DNA from: Lachnospiraceae bacterium
Lineage (GTDB): Bacteria > Bacillota > Clostridia > Lachnospirales > Lachnospiraceae
Length of the DNA stretch: 56,143 nucleotides
Reading direction: 5' to 3'
NCBI GenBank assembly: GCA_017462755.1
Contig: JAFTQM010000075.1
Coordinates: 1 to 56,143 of the forward strand
This document shows positions 15,476 to 25,422 of this stretch, piece by piece (position 1 is the first letter of the stretch; each line of letters opens with the position of its first letter). Below the pieces are notes generated by a model. The model worked only from the letters and a program-made list of their open reading frames with translations, searched no databases and was not told the origin of the DNA. Made by a program: the position numbers and the translations under genes.

Positions 15476-16714
15476 TTAGTACAACGGATAAGCGTCGGTC
15501 AACTTCTTTACGATAGCCATTGCCTGCTCCTTGTTGCCATCCAAATCCTTGATTGCAAGGGAGATTGCCTCTGCGATTGCATCCATATCCTTTGGCTGTA
15601 AGCCTCTGGTCGTAATCGCTGCAGTACCAAGACGGATACCGCTGGTTACGAATGGGGATGCAGGGTCGTTTGGAACGGTGTTCTTGTTTGCAGTGATGTT
15701 TACTTCATCCAGTGCATGCTCTGCAGCCTTACCGGTAATGCCCATGTTCTGCAGGTCTACTAACATTAAGTGATTGTCCGTACCATCGGAAACAATCTTA
15801 AAGCCTCTTGCCATTAAGCCCTTGCAAAGTGCCTGTGCATTGTCAATGATATTCTGTGCATATACCTTGAATGCAGGGTCGAGTGCTTCCTTAAAGCAGA
15901 CAGCCTTTGCTGCGATTACATGCATCAGAGGACCACCCTGGATTCCCGGGAATACTGCCTTGTTTAACTTATACTCATTTGCGAACTCTTCGCTGGAAAG
16001 AATCATACCACCTCTTGGTCCGCGTAAGGTCTTGTGAGTCGTAGTTGTGGTAACGTGTGCGTATGGGATTGGGCTCTCGTGGCAGCCTGCTGCTACCAAA
16101 CCTGCGATATGAGCCATATCCACCATCAGGAAAGCACCTACTTCATCTGCGATTTCACGGAATCTCTTGAAATCAATCTTTCTTGCATATGCGCTGGCAC
16201 CTGCTACGATTAACTTCGGCTTGCACTCCTTCGCAATACGCTCTACCTCTGCATAATCAATGAAACCGTCATCATTTACACCATAAGGTACGATATTAAA
16301 ATAATTACCGGAGAAGTTTACCGGGCTACCATGAGTCAGGTGACCGCCATGTGCCAGATTCATACCCATTACCGTATCGCCCGGCTTTAACAGTGCAAAG
16401 AACACTGCCATATTTGCCTGCGCACCGGAGTGTGGCTGCACATTGGCATAAGTACAACCGAACAGCTGCTTTGCACGCTCGATTGCCAGATTCTCAGCTA
16501 AGTCTACAAACTGGCATCCGCCGTAGTAACGCTTTGCCGGATAACCCTCTGCATACTTGTTGGTCATTGGGCTGCCCATTGCTGCCATAACTGCCTTGCT
16601 TACGAAGTTCTCCGAAGCAATCAGCTCGATATGATCCTGCTGTCTGCCCAGCTCTAAGCTGATGCTCTCAGCCAATTCCGGATCAAAATTCTTAATCTCA
16701 TCAAAAGAATACAT
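15476..16714 (-). CDS. glyA: Serine hydroxymethyltransferase
   Basis: A 412-residue PLP enzyme that interconverts serine and glycine while charging tetrahydrofolate with a one-carbon unit. Diagnostic blocks include [46 protein letters not shown] and the PLP-lysine motif [14 protein letters not shown] (Lys near residue 225). The start [11 protein letters not shown] is chosen because GGAGG lies 8 nt upstream; the earlier ATG (MEDKK) overlaps that binding site. Length matches the family. It has its own promoter and terminator. Confidence 0.96.
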   Translation of the reverse strand: MYSFDEIKNFDPELAESISLELGRQQDHIELIASENFVSKAVMAAMGSPMTNKYAEGYPAKRYYGGCQFVDLAENLAIERAKQLFGCTYANVQPHSGAQANMAVFFALLKPGDTVMGMNLAHGGHLTHGSPVNFSGNYFNIVPYGVNDDGFIDYAEVERIAKECKPKLIVAGASAYARKIDFKRFREIADEVGAFLMVDMAHIAGLVAAGCHESPIPYAHVTTTTTHKTLRGPRGGMILSSEEFANEYKLNKAVFPGIQGGPLMHVIAAKAVCFKEALDPAFKVYAQNIIDNAQALCKGLMARGFKIVSDGTDNHLMLVDLQNMGITGKAAEHALDEVNITANKNTVPNDPASPFVTSGIRLGTAAITTRGLQPKDMDAIAEAISLAIKDLDGNKEQAMAIVKKLTDAYPLY

Positions 16715-16748
16715 CTTCTTATCCTCCATTATAAAAATCATTGTCTCG

Positions 16749-16754
16749 ATTATA
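16749..16754 (-). promoter_or_regulatory. Extended -10 promoter of glyA
   Basis: The minus strand reads TGGTATAAT, an extended -10 element, 35 nt before the glyA start codon. The -35 region is weak, which fits an extended -10 promoter. Confidence 0.5.
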
Positions 16755-16804
16755 CCACATTAATCTGCTAAAGGAAAGAACTTTTTCCAAAAAATTATCC
16801 GAAT

Positions 16805-18955
16805 TTACTCGCTTTTCAGCCGCTCAAGTTCTTTCTTTAAGTACGAATAATAATCATCCGTAATAATCGTCGCCGAAACATTAAATTTGTTCTTTACAAT
16901 CGACGAAACGGTCTTGACATAATCCTCCGGCAATTCCTCGTCGGTCAACTTTGTTACCTCGCCGGTCTTCGAATTGTACATTACCTTATCGGTAATATAG
17001 CTCTGGTTTGAGAACATAACAAGCGGTGTCGCCGTCGAAAGAATATCCTGTCCCATAAACAGTCTGGAGTCATATTCCACGCCGAACAGATTCAGTACGG
17101 TCGGTACAATATCCATTGCCGAGCAAGGCTTTTCAACCGTTATCGGCTCCATGCCCGGACAATACAGCACCAGATGACTCTTGTACAGTTCGAAGTTTCC
17201 CTCTACCTCATGACCTGCCAGCTCATCAATCTGCTCCTTCTCCAATCCGTACGGATAGTGGTCACCGGACAATACAATGACGGTCTTGTCTGCAACTCCT
17301 GCTGCCTCCAGCTCTGCCAGCAGATATTCCAGCGCGAAATCAAGCTCCTTTTGGCACGCCAAATATGCCTTAGCTTCGTCACTCAAATCCAGATGGGATA
17401 CATAACTCTTGTTCTTTGCCGACATGGAGTTGCCGGTAAAATTGTAATCCATATGACCGCTTACCGTCATATAGTAGGTGTGGAACTTCTCGTCTCCGAT
17501 ATATTCCGAAACCGTCTTTTCCATCATCTCAAGGTCAGACTCCGGCCAAGTCTTCTTTACCGTCAGACCATTGCCGAGTCCCTTATAATCATAGCCCATA
17601 TTCGGATGCGTCTGATCTCTGTGATAATAGGAATAGGTGTGGTTGTGATATGCGCGTGTCGAATACCCCAGCTCTCCAAAAATCCAGCCAAAGCCGAACG
17701 GCATATAATTATCCGCAGTCTTGGTAAAGCTGTTGGTTCCGGTCGGAATCAGACCGGTACACTCTACAAATTCACCATCACTGGTACTTGTCCACCAAAG
17801 CGGCGTATAATAATTTTCGAAATAAAAGCCCTCATGCACCATCTTGTAAAGCGTCGGTGTAATCTCCTCATTCACCGCCCACTGCGAATATCCCTCGGCA
17901 GTCAGCATAATCAGGTTGTAGCCCTCAAACATACCGGTATATTCGTTTTTATTGGTCGGTGTCGCATTTGCAAAATAGTTGTGCAGATTTTTTATCTTTT
18001 TCTTAGATTCGTTTTCCGCCAAGCCTGCAAAATCAATGTCTAACACGTTTGGTGATGTGTCGATCGGGGTTGGCGTCGGCGTTGGGCTCGGTGTCGGGGT
18101 CGGACTCGGCGTCGGCGTTGCATCCGGCTCTCTGGTTGGCTCCGGTCCTACTGTCGGCATTGGCGTCGGTGTGAATGTCGGCACCGGGGTCGGACTCGGC
18201 GTCGGCGTACTGTCCGGTATCTCGATAAAGGTCACATCATCCCCATCTCCTTCGACTCCAAACAGAATCTGCTTCAAATCCTTGCCGGTGGATGGCAGAA
18301 CTCCCAGCTTTTCCATCGACAAATCCATCAAAAATTCATTGTGATACAAATCATATGGTGTATGTGCTTCCTTTCCCGGAATCAACAGCACCAAAAGGAA
18401 GAGTACATACAGCACCACGCCCGCACCCAGCGTTCCCAATGACACCTTCCAGTTCTGCTTAGGAAACGAAATCCACTTCTTAACCAGCAACACAATCAAC
18501 GCAATCAATGGCAACAGGAACAGAAGAATCGGCAATATCTTCGCTCCGATGGCACGCAGTGCCTGCTCATAAAATTCCATCGCATCCGCACCATTTTCGC
18601 CAATCGAATAAATTGACAAAAAGGTTTTAAATATATGCTGATACACTAGCTGTGCGGAATACCAAATACCGGAAAGTACGGAAAACACAATTGCCAGTAC
18701 CCGGTTGACCTTTTCCGGACACAGTGTCAGAATTACGCTTCCAATCGTACCAATGGCAAGCGCAAATAACAACGGGTATACGATTTCTCCTGCCATTCCC
18801 CGAAACGCAAACAAATGAAACAACAGCTCTTCATAAAAAAACATGAGTGGCAGCCACAGCAGTCCTGCCAGCGTTTTAAACTCCGGCTTATTTCTTTGCT
18901 TTTCTGCGCTCTTACTCTTCGTATTTTCTTCCTTTTGCACTACTTTCTTCTGCAT
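16805..18955 (-). CDS. LtaS-like membrane sulfatase-fold phosphoglycerol transferase
   Basis: A 716-residue polytopic protein. After a charged N-terminus there are about five membrane helices (residues 30-195), then an extracellular Thr-Pro-Ser-rich linker (about 245-300), then an alkaline-phosphatase/sulfatase domain. Metal and catalytic positions visible: LTAEGYS (metal Glu), the nucleophile region TSTSDGEF near residue 390, VSGHMDY and LSGDHYPYG. LtaS-type enzymes move glycerol-phosphate from phosphatidylglycerol to teichoic or lipoglycan chains. The proline linker between membrane and catalytic parts is much longer than in staphylococcal LtaS. GAGG precedes the ATG. Confidence 0.88.
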   Translation of the reverse strand: MQKKVVQKEENTKSKSAEKQRNKPEFKTLAGLLWLPLMFFYEELLFHLFAFRGMAGEIVYPLLFALAIGTIGSVILTLCPEKVNRVLAIVFSVLSGIWYSAQLVYQHIFKTFLSIYSIGENGADAMEFYEQALRAIGAKILPILLFLLPLIALIVLLVKKWISFPKQNWKVSLGTLGAGVVLYVLFLLVLLIPGKEAHTPYDLYHNEFLMDLSMEKLGVLPSTGKDLKQILFGVEGDGDDVTFIEIPDSTPTPSPTPVPTFTPTPMPTVGPEPTREPDATPTPSPTPTPSPTPTPTPIDTSPNVLDIDFAGLAENESKKKIKNLHNYFANATPTNKNEYTGMFEGYNLIMLTAEGYSQWAVNEEITPTLYKMVHEGFYFENYYTPLWWTSTSDGEFVECTGLIPTGTNSFTKTADNYMPFGFGWIFGELGYSTRAYHNHTYSYYHRDQTHPNMGYDYKGLGNGLTVKKTWPESDLEMMEKTVSEYIGDEKFHTYYMTVSGHMDYNFTGNSMSAKNKSYVSHLDLSDEAKAYLACQKELDFALEYLLAELEAAGVADKTVIVLSGDHYPYGLEKEQIDELAGHEVEGNFELYKSHLVLYCPGMEPITVEKPCSAMDIVPTVLNLFGVEYDSRLFMGQDILSTATPLVMFSNQSYITDKVMYNSKTGEVTKLTDEELPEDYVKTVSSIVKNKFNVSATIITDDYYSYLKKELERLKSE

Positions 18956-19045
18956 TTCTTCACCTCATTATTCCTTTATACCGATTTTCCCACTCTTTTA
19001 TGCTATAGGAAATCGTCGTAAAACGACCACTTCCTGTAACATAAA

Positions 19046-19092
19046 AGATTACCGTCGGGCGAATATTACAAAATTCGTCCCAACGGTAATCT
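19046..19092 (-). terminator. Terminator of the large surface-protein operon
   Basis: AGATTACCGTCGGGCGAAT and ATTCGTCCCAACGGTAATCT form a stem of about 18 bp with a short AT loop; on the minus strand it is followed by TTTT. It lies 26 nt past the stop of the 1,930-residue gene. Confidence 0.8.
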
Positions 19093-19117
19093 TATCACAT
19101 TCCATGTGCTGTTTCAA

Positions 19118-22100
19118 TTACTGATTTCGATTTTTTTCTACATTTTTCTTCCTGGTATAGTGCATTGCTCCTACTGCACCACCACATGCTCCGCAGACTG
19201 CCAGTGCAATCCACATCCACCATCTTGATGCCTGCTTTGGTACCTCGACGCTTACATCCTGCTTGGACGCAAATTGAATCAATGCCGCATCCGTTTCTCT
19301 CGCACAATATACCGTCGTTTCCAGCATCTTTTCCGAGCCTTCCACTCCAATACGGACTATACATGCACCCGGCTTCTTGGCAACAAAGGAAACCTTCGCC
19401 ATTCCGTCCGAAGTGACTTCACTGATTTGACGAACCTCTACCAGCTCCTCATCCGACGTAGCCCACAGCGCAAGTCCTTCCAGTACATCTGCCTTTACTT
19501 TTACCGAAACGGTACATTCTTCTCCAAGCAACAGGTACATCGGCCACTCTGCTGTTAATTCTTCTACGCCTGTTTGGCATACCGCCTGCGTCGAATGCTC
19601 TGTAACATTCTTTCCGTTGTAGCCCTTCACCTGCGTCTGCACTGTCAGAGTACACGAACTTCCGCTCTGCGGAGCGGCATCCGTATATACCAGTCGGAAG
19701 CTGTCTGCTAACATCGTTCCTTCCGGATCGGCCACTGCATTGACCGGCTCTATTGTTCCGGAATATTGCTTTCCGTTCTGATCCTTTAATAAAACGGTCT
19801 TTCCGGTGACACTGTCAGTCTGCACATACATATCAAACCGGAAATATGCATAGTCCTCGTTTACGTACAGCTCTTTTACCACCGGAGCTGCTACTGCCAT
19901 CAGATTGATGTTTACCTCTGTTTGCGGCGGCGGAACCGGCAGCCACTCGGTTTCGTAGGTTTCATAGCCCTCCAGCTCGTATACTACCTTCCAAGCTCCC
20001 GGCGGAACCATCCAGCTATAGGTTCCCTGCGCAGAGGTATACAGCGGATTGCTCTGCTCATATTCTTCTGCATTCCAGAGTACAGGTTCCCCCTGCTCGT
20101 CCTGATAATATACCGTCGCTTTTACACCCTGCAGACGATTGTCCGTAATACCTGCATAGACATAACCGGATGGGTCTATTTCAACACCACTGTCCGGACC
20201 TTGAACCTTTCCTTCCGTCTCTCCCTCGTCCCGCTTCTCCGGTGTCCCCGTCGGTACCGGCCTGGTTGACGGAGTGCCGGTCGGCTTCGCTGTCGGAGTA
20301 TTTTCCCCCGTTGGTGTCGGAGTCGGTGTCATAGTCAGGATAAGCGTCGGAGTCGGTGTCGCCCGACATTTCTTAATTGTATCCATAACATCCTTTTCAA
20401 TCTGGTCTAACTGCCCGCCAATAGACATATCCTCCTGCTCCAACGCACGCTCCGGATCGTATTGGTAGAGCATTTCCTTCCCCTTCTCCATTACATTATT
20501 GACTCCCTCTTCTACCTTTTCTTTCGCATAATCCACTACCTTCTCTTCCGCATAGTCCCATACTCTTTGCTGCCAAGGTGTAAAACCAACATCTTTTACC
20601 ATTTTCTTATACACTGCACCTATTTTGGTATATACCCGCATAGTTGTCTGTCCTACATTGGTTTTTTTGACCATCTTAAGCGCTTTATCGGCAATCTTTA
20701 ATTTTTTTGCCAACTGCTCCGCTCCAATCTTCGCACCGGTCCGCAACACCTTATTGGCAATCTGCTTCTGCATCAGTGCCTTTGCCCGATTCCCCAAATC
20801 ATTCAAACCTGCCGTCAGTCCATCCGCAGAAATCTTAGCACACTCACTGTTTGGATACTGGCGCTGAAGCTCCTTCAACGCATCCGTCAGCTGCTGAATA
20901 TGCTCAATTTTACTCATATATGCATCATACTGTGCAGAATAATCCTTTATATCCAACCACGTATCATTCATTTCGATGATACTCTCACTAATACCGGTAA
21001 GTTCATCAATAAGATCCATTGTACCTTCTAAGGCATCTGATGTATATTCAAAGGCTTCTGCATATTTATTATATTGTTTATCCGGCAGGAAAACATGTAA
21101 TCCAACTACTTCCGAGACGCCATCTAATTGTTCCTTCAGCTCTTTTGCTTCCTCTAGTAACATCAGCTGCAGCTCACTTTCTTCTGCCTCGTACTCCAGC
21201 TCACTCTCCTCCACCTCATACTCCAGTTCATCGTTCGAATAAAAGGAAATCGCATAGGTAAATGTTCCCATCAATGCTTCACTGCATACAGTCTTACAAT
21301 AAAAGGCTCTGCCGTTCTCGTCTGTCATTTCGTCAAAGCCCATCGCCAGCAATTCCTCCGGTGTATGTACCGCATCAAAAACTTCCATACTGCTGTACAG
21401 CATGAAATCCATATTTAATTCATCAGAATGCACCCTACTCTCAAAGCTGACTCTGTTTTCATCATATTCCTCGCTGACAATCTCCTCCTTATCCAAATCA
21501 ATATCCAGCTCCGAGGTATCATCCAATAATAAATCTATGGATTCCTTTTCGTCCGACTTCTGCGATTTATTCACATATTTGATATAAAAATTGTACGGTA
21601 CATAGTTTTCGTCCTCCGAAAACTGTCCGGTGGCAATCCACAAATCCGAAGACTCATCATAAAATGCTTCCAACGACTTTTCGTTACCATCCGAACGGCT
21701 GACAATATAGACTCTCGACAAATTCTCATCACCGCTCATGCGCACCTCAAAGGTAAAGATACTGCCCGGCCAGTACTCATAGCGATAGGATTTGGTCATG
21801 AATTCCTCTCCGGTCAAGGTCATGGAGGATTTCTGCCCATGTACGAAATAATTCAGTGTAAATTGCTCCAGCGTCGGCGCAAAACGATTGTAGATAATCG
21901 TCTGCTGTTCCGTAACCAGCTCCTCAGAGGTTCCCCTGTTCATAACTGCCTGCAACGTATGCTCTCTCTTACTGTCACAATCCAACAGACTGACCTGTGC
22001 TGTATAGCTTCCATTCGCTTTTGCTACCGCAGAACCTACAATAGTACCATCCTCACATATCACAACCTCTGCTCCAGGCACTGCAATACCGTAAACATAA

Positions 22101-24910
22101 GCATTGCTCTCTGCGGTCATATTCGGCACCTGAAGGGTCAGCTGCACCATCTCGACACCAATACTGCCGATATACTGCTCTACTCTCTTTCCGGCAACAA
22201 ACATATGAACAAATGCCATTGCACTTAGATTCCCTGCAGTCTCTGTGCCTTCCACCATCATACTGACGGTACCCTGCATTTTCTCCAACGCTATCTTCAA
22301 ACGGCCATCCTCATAAACGTAGTCCGTCCGCTGCACACCATTCACGGTAATCGCCTCTCCGCACAGCTGTGTACCCTCTGCAAGCTCAAATACTGCCTGC
22401 AGCTGCTCTGCCTTCTCCGTATACTCTGCCTTTACCTGATAGCTCAGTGTCATCTGAACAATGCCCCCCACTGCACACACTGCACTATTGGTACGAAATG
22501 CGGTACCGGACGTTTCAAAATATTCACTCGACTGCTGTGGTGCCGACGGAACCTGAACATTATAATAGGAGCTACGACTTCCTGCTTCGATTACAAAATG
22601 ATCCGCAATGTAATCCACATGATTCTCCATCCCATATTCTTCATAGCAGGACAATTCCGAAAAGCGATAGCTTCCGCCTGCATCCCGGATAAATACCGCC
22701 GTATATTCACCATTCGGCATATAATCCGACCAGAACCAGTCTTCGCTAATAGCAATCGAACCATAGTACTTTCCGGCTGCATCATAGACATAAATTCGTA
22801 CATCCTCGGACTGCATTACATTACCCCGGTAGATTCCAAACTCCTTTGCGTGAAGCTCAAGCTGCATCTTGCCCTTGGAGTCAAACACAAACGTTTCGGA
22901 CAACGCCGGATACTTCCATTCCATCCCCTTACAGGACGCGGTAAGCTGCATCGTATGTCCCTCCGGACGCTCGGTAAAATAAATCCGGTCATCCTCTACC
23001 ACATAACCTTCGAATTCCTGTCCCGCCGTCTGGTCATAAATCGTAATAACGAAATCCTTCAGACTTCCTTCCGTTACCGGAACCACCTCGTTCTCCTCTG
23101 CCTGATTGGAGTATTGCGCCTTTGCTGCCAGATAAGGAGCTTGGTAAGGCTCAAAGGATAACGTTGCACCATATTCTGCACCAATCACACTAATGTAGTA
23201 GATACCTGCCTCCAAAGCAAGGTAAATCAGACTGTCCGCCTCTCCACTGCTCGCACACAGACGCGAGGTACCATCCGGACAAACCAGACGTACAAAGGTC
23301 ATCGTATACTGAGAAGCTGCCTTGAGCGTAATTACGGTTTCTGCCGGAATCTCCACTACAAACCATGCCTCTCCGGTATTGGAATTTTCTACATAAATAT
23401 CTCCCTCCGAGATCGTTATCGCCTGCTCCTGTTCGTATGCTAATGTATCATCTGCACTTCGGTATGCCACCTCTGCAGTTACATTGGCAGGTTCATAATC
23501 CTCCACCTTCATAAAGAGCTCCCACAGATCTCCGTCATTCTTCTTTCCGCCACTGGCAAAGGTAAGCACTCCGTTGATTACCTCTTGATTATTCTCAAAA
23601 AAGTCGCTGCTTACCGTCAGCTTTCCGATATTCAGAAGTCTTGGATTTGCCACCTGTAAAAAATCAATCCCTGATACACTATCCGCATCTATGTACATGG
23701 TATAAAACTCGCAGTTATTCAGATAAATCTGCTCGTAGCTTCCCTGTATAAAGGCATCCTCTACCACCGCATCTGCAACACTCAGCATACCTCCATTGGT
23801 CGATACCTTACCGTAATTTTTGTGTACACCTCTTCCCCAGCTTTCAAACACAACCACAGAATCCTCTGTCATAAGCTTTTCAATGCTGTACTTCTCCTCT
23901 GACGGCTCAAACCAGTCACAGCCGGTAACCGCCAAAAAGTCGCTGCAATCCTTTACATATGCATTATGCACGGTTCCCATATTGGTCACCGAACCCCCAT
24001 ACACAATCAGGTTGTCAATCGTTCCGGAATTTTCCAGATTCTTCGCCTGCGCCTCATATTCCCCATATTTTTCATCCGTTTCATGATAGGTGGTACTGCT
24101 TTGAATGACTACCGTATCAATATAACCTTCTTTATCCGCATTATCATCCCAGATGGCGCTATTAGATACCGCTCCGAGCTCTGTCACATACACACTGCCG
24201 GTATAGCTTCCCTGATTATTATTATAGCGATAACCTCCGGTTACAAGAGCGGATTCTACATAACCATTGTTTTCGTTACTAAAGCCCATTCCGGCGCTCT
24301 GCTCTACACGTTCTATCTGACCGTAATTAAACACATTACCATCTCCCTGGCATAGCAATGTCGCAATAACGGCATTTGATCCAATATAAATATCTCCGGT
24401 ACTTTCCGGCATCGTAACCATCCGACTCGTTCTTCCGTCAAAGCTGTTAAAGCCGTGTCCGGCATATTCAATTTCCTCAATATATGCGCCTGCACCGATA
24501 TTTACGTTGTTTGGTCGTGTATAATTACCTTCCCAATCCTCTCTTGCCTGCGCTGCCCCGCTCGATTGTATAAACAGAGTTCCCTTTACCTCTCCATAAC
24601 ATTCAAACACTGCATCATTTTCCAGCACAACATCACCCTCGATGCATGCACCGGAGTTTACCACCAGACTGCCGGAGGTAATCACAATTTTCGCCCCCTC
24701 CTGCAAGGTAACCCGACCGAACACATTGACATCCGTGGTAATCTCAATATCCTCTGTTGCGGTAAAATCCTCCCACCACTCATTCATATACTGATAAACT
24801 TCCGAATCCGCCGCCTTCGCTTCCACTCTGCCCTCCCATGGCACGAGCGTTACGAGCAATGCTGCAATCAGCATAACCGCAAGCCTTCTTTTCCGTCTTC
24901 CTGCTCTCAT
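19118..24910 (-). CDS. Very large membrane-anchored surface protein (1,930 aa)
   Basis: A giant exported protein. It has a Sec signal (residues 1-32), a beta-solenoid-like region rich in short Gly/Asn turns (about 40-470, e.g. NVNIGAGAYIEEIEYAG), several beta-sandwich segments including an Ig-like stretch near 900-980 (YGIAVPGAEVVICEDG), an acidic tandem repeat ELEYEVEES/ELEYEAEES near 1220, a long alpha-helical region (about 1235-1510), a Thr-Pro linker (about 1515-1575), a carboxypeptidase-regulatory-like domain (GVKATVYYQDEQGEPV to WKVVYELEGYETYE) and a C-terminal membrane helix with basic tail HYTRKKNVEKNRNQ. No sortase motif. Function unknown; adhesin or scaffold is a guess. GGAGGG precedes the ATG. 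Confidence 0.85.
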   Translation of the reverse strand: MRAGRRKRRLAVMLIAALLVTLVPWEGRVEAKAADSEVYQYMNEWWEDFTATEDIEITTDVNVFGRVTLQEGAKIVITSGSLVVNSGACIEGDVVLENDAVFECYGEVKGTLFIQSSGAAQAREDWEGNYTRPNNVNIGAGAYIEEIEYAGHGFNSFDGRTSRMVTMPESTGDIYIGSNAVIATLLCQGDGNVFNYGQIERVEQSAGMGFSNENNGYVESALVTGGYRYNNNQGSYTGSVYVTELGAVSNSAIWDDNADKEGYIDTVVIQSSTTYHETDEKYGEYEAQAKNLENSGTIDNLIVYGGSVTNMGTVHNAYVKDCSDFLAVTGCDWFEPSEEKYSIEKLMTEDSVVVFESWGRGVHKNYGKVSTNGGMLSVADAVVEDAFIQGSYEQIYLNNCEFYTMYIDADSVSGIDFLQVANPRLLNIGKLTVSSDFFENNQEVINGVLTFASGGKKNDGDLWELFMKVEDYEPANVTAEVAYRSADDTLAYEQEQAITISEGDIYVENSNTGEAWFVVEIPAETVITLKAASQYTMTFVRLVCPDGTSRLCASSGEADSLIYLALEAGIYYISVIGAEYGATLSFEPYQAPYLAAKAQYSNQAEENEVVPVTEGSLKDFVITIYDQTAGQEFEGYVVEDDRIYFTERPEGHTMQLTASCKGMEWKYPALSETFVFDSKGKMQLELHAKEFGIYRGNVMQSEDVRIYVYDAAGKYYGSIAISEDWFWSDYMPNGEYTAVFIRDAGGSYRFSELSCYEEYGMENHVDYIADHFVIEAGSRSSYYNVQVPSAPQQSSEYFETSGTAFRTNSAVCAVGGIVQMTLSYQVKAEYTEKAEQLQAVFELAEGTQLCGEAITVNGVQRTDYVYEDGRLKIALEKMQGTVSMMVEGTETAGNLSAMAFVHMFVAGKRVEQYIGSIGVEMVQLTLQVPNMTAESNAYVYGIAVPGAEVVICEDGTIVGSAVAKANGSYTAQVSLLDCDSKREHTLQAVMNRGTSEELVTEQQTIIYNRFAPTLEQFTLNYFVHGQKSSMTLTGEEFMTKSYRYEYWPGSIFTFEVRMSGDENLSRVYIVSRSDGNEKSLEAFYDESSDLWIATGQFSEDENYVPYNFYIKYVNKSQKSDEKESIDLLLDDTSELDIDLDKEEIVSEEYDENRVSFESRVHSDELNMDFMLYSSMEVFDAVHTPEELLAMGFDEMTDENGRAFYCKTVCSEALMGTFTYAISFYSNDELEYEVEESELEYEAEESELQLMLLEEAKELKEQLDGVSEVVGLHVFLPDKQYNKYAEAFEYTSDALEGTMDLIDELTGISESIIEMNDTWLDIKDYSAQYDAYMSKIEHIQQLTDALKELQRQYPNSECAKISADGLTAGLNDLGNRAKALMQKQIANKVLRTGAKIGAEQLAKKLKIADKALKMVKKTNVGQTTMRVYTKIGAVYKKMVKDVGFTPWQQRVWDYAEEKVVDYAKEKVEEGVNNVMEKGKEMLYQYDPERALEQEDMSIGGQLDQIEKDVMDTIKKCRATPTPTLILTMTPTPTPTGENTPTAKPTGTPSTRPVPTGTPEKRDEGETEGKVQGPDSGVEIDPSGYVYAGITDNRLQGVKATVYYQDEQGEPVLWNAEEYEQSNPLYTSAQGTYSWMVPPGAWKVVYELEGYETYETEWLPVPPPQTEVNINLMAVAAPVVKELYVNEDYAYFRFDMYVQTDSVTGKTVLLKDQNGKQYSGTIEPVNAVADPEGTMLADSFRLVYTDAAPQSGSSCTLTVQTQVKGYNGKNVTEHSTQAVCQTGVEELTAEWPMYLLLGEECTVSVKVKADVLEGLALWATSDEELVEVRQISEVTSDGMAKVSFVAKKPGACIVRIGVEGSEKMLETTVYCARETDAALIQFASKQDVSVEVPKQASRWWMWIALAVCGACGGAVGAMHYTRKKNVEKNRNQ

Positions 24911-24931
24911 GTTTTTCCCTCCGTTTCTTTA

Positions 24932-25411
24932 TTATTTCTCATCCTTATAGCAATCACAAATCGCAGCTCCCTGTGCCGCCTCTGTTCCGCAAGCCTCTAT
25001 GTATTCCTCAAATCCAAAGCTGACATAATGTACCTTGCGGTATCCGGCACGCACCAGCAGATTAAACGCATCTGCACTTTTCTTTCCTCCGCCGCACATC
25101 AGATACAGCTCCTTATCCTTCATTTCATTTTCTTCCAGATACTTCAAAAGCCATGTGCCATCCTCTTCATACGGTACATTGAGGGCTCCGTCGATATGCA
25201 TATACTCATAATCGCTATTATCTCTCAAATCAATCAGTACGGTCTTTTCATCCGTATCTCCGGCTATCTCCGGCAGGCTCGCATATTCTGTCAAAATCGT
25301 ATAGCTTACCGGCTCCTGCTTCCCGCAGCCCCAAAGCATCAGCCCTGTCATACACACAACCGCGGCAAGCCTGCTTCGTACACCTGCCCTTTTCTTCGTT
25401 CCTCTGCTCAC
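24932..25411 (-). CDS. Secreted rhodanese-domain lipoprotein
   Basis: A 159-residue lipoprotein: signal with lipobox cysteine C29 (LMLWGCGK), then one rhodanese domain. The active-site loop is intact, with nucleophile C106 in LYLMCGGGKKSADAF, and the CH2A-like VLIDLRDNSDYEYMHIDGALNVPY matches the family. Rhodaneses handle persulfide sulfur; an extracytoplasmic copy may act in redox or thiol exchange. The start is GTG with GGAG upstream. It is 11 nt after the CvpA-like gene and 21 nt before the giant protein gene, so the three form one operon. Confidence 0.85.
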   Translation of the reverse strand: MSRGTKKRAGVRSRLAAVVCMTGLMLWGCGKQEPVSYTILTEYASLPEIAGDTDEKTVLIDLRDNSDYEYMHIDGALNVPYEEDGTWLLKYLEENEMKDKELYLMCGGGKKSADAFNLLVRAGYRKVHYVSFGFEEYIEACGTEAAQGAAICDCYKDEK

Positions 25412-25422
25412 GTTTCACTCTC

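Noticed and set aside
17174-18043. Long plus-strand open frame of 289 codons opposite the LtaS-like gene.
   Set aside because: Antisense to a well-supported gene, no ribosome binding site and no recognisable domain.
18060-18210. Tandem GTCGGCGTC-type DNA repeats that might suggest a minisatellite or CRISPR-like array.
   Set aside because: They are explained by Thr-Pro codons in frame; there are no spacers of constant length.
17979-18344. Gly-Val repeat frame on the plus strand resembling an elastin-like protein.
   Set aside because: It is the complement of the Thr-Pro linker codons of the LtaS-like gene.
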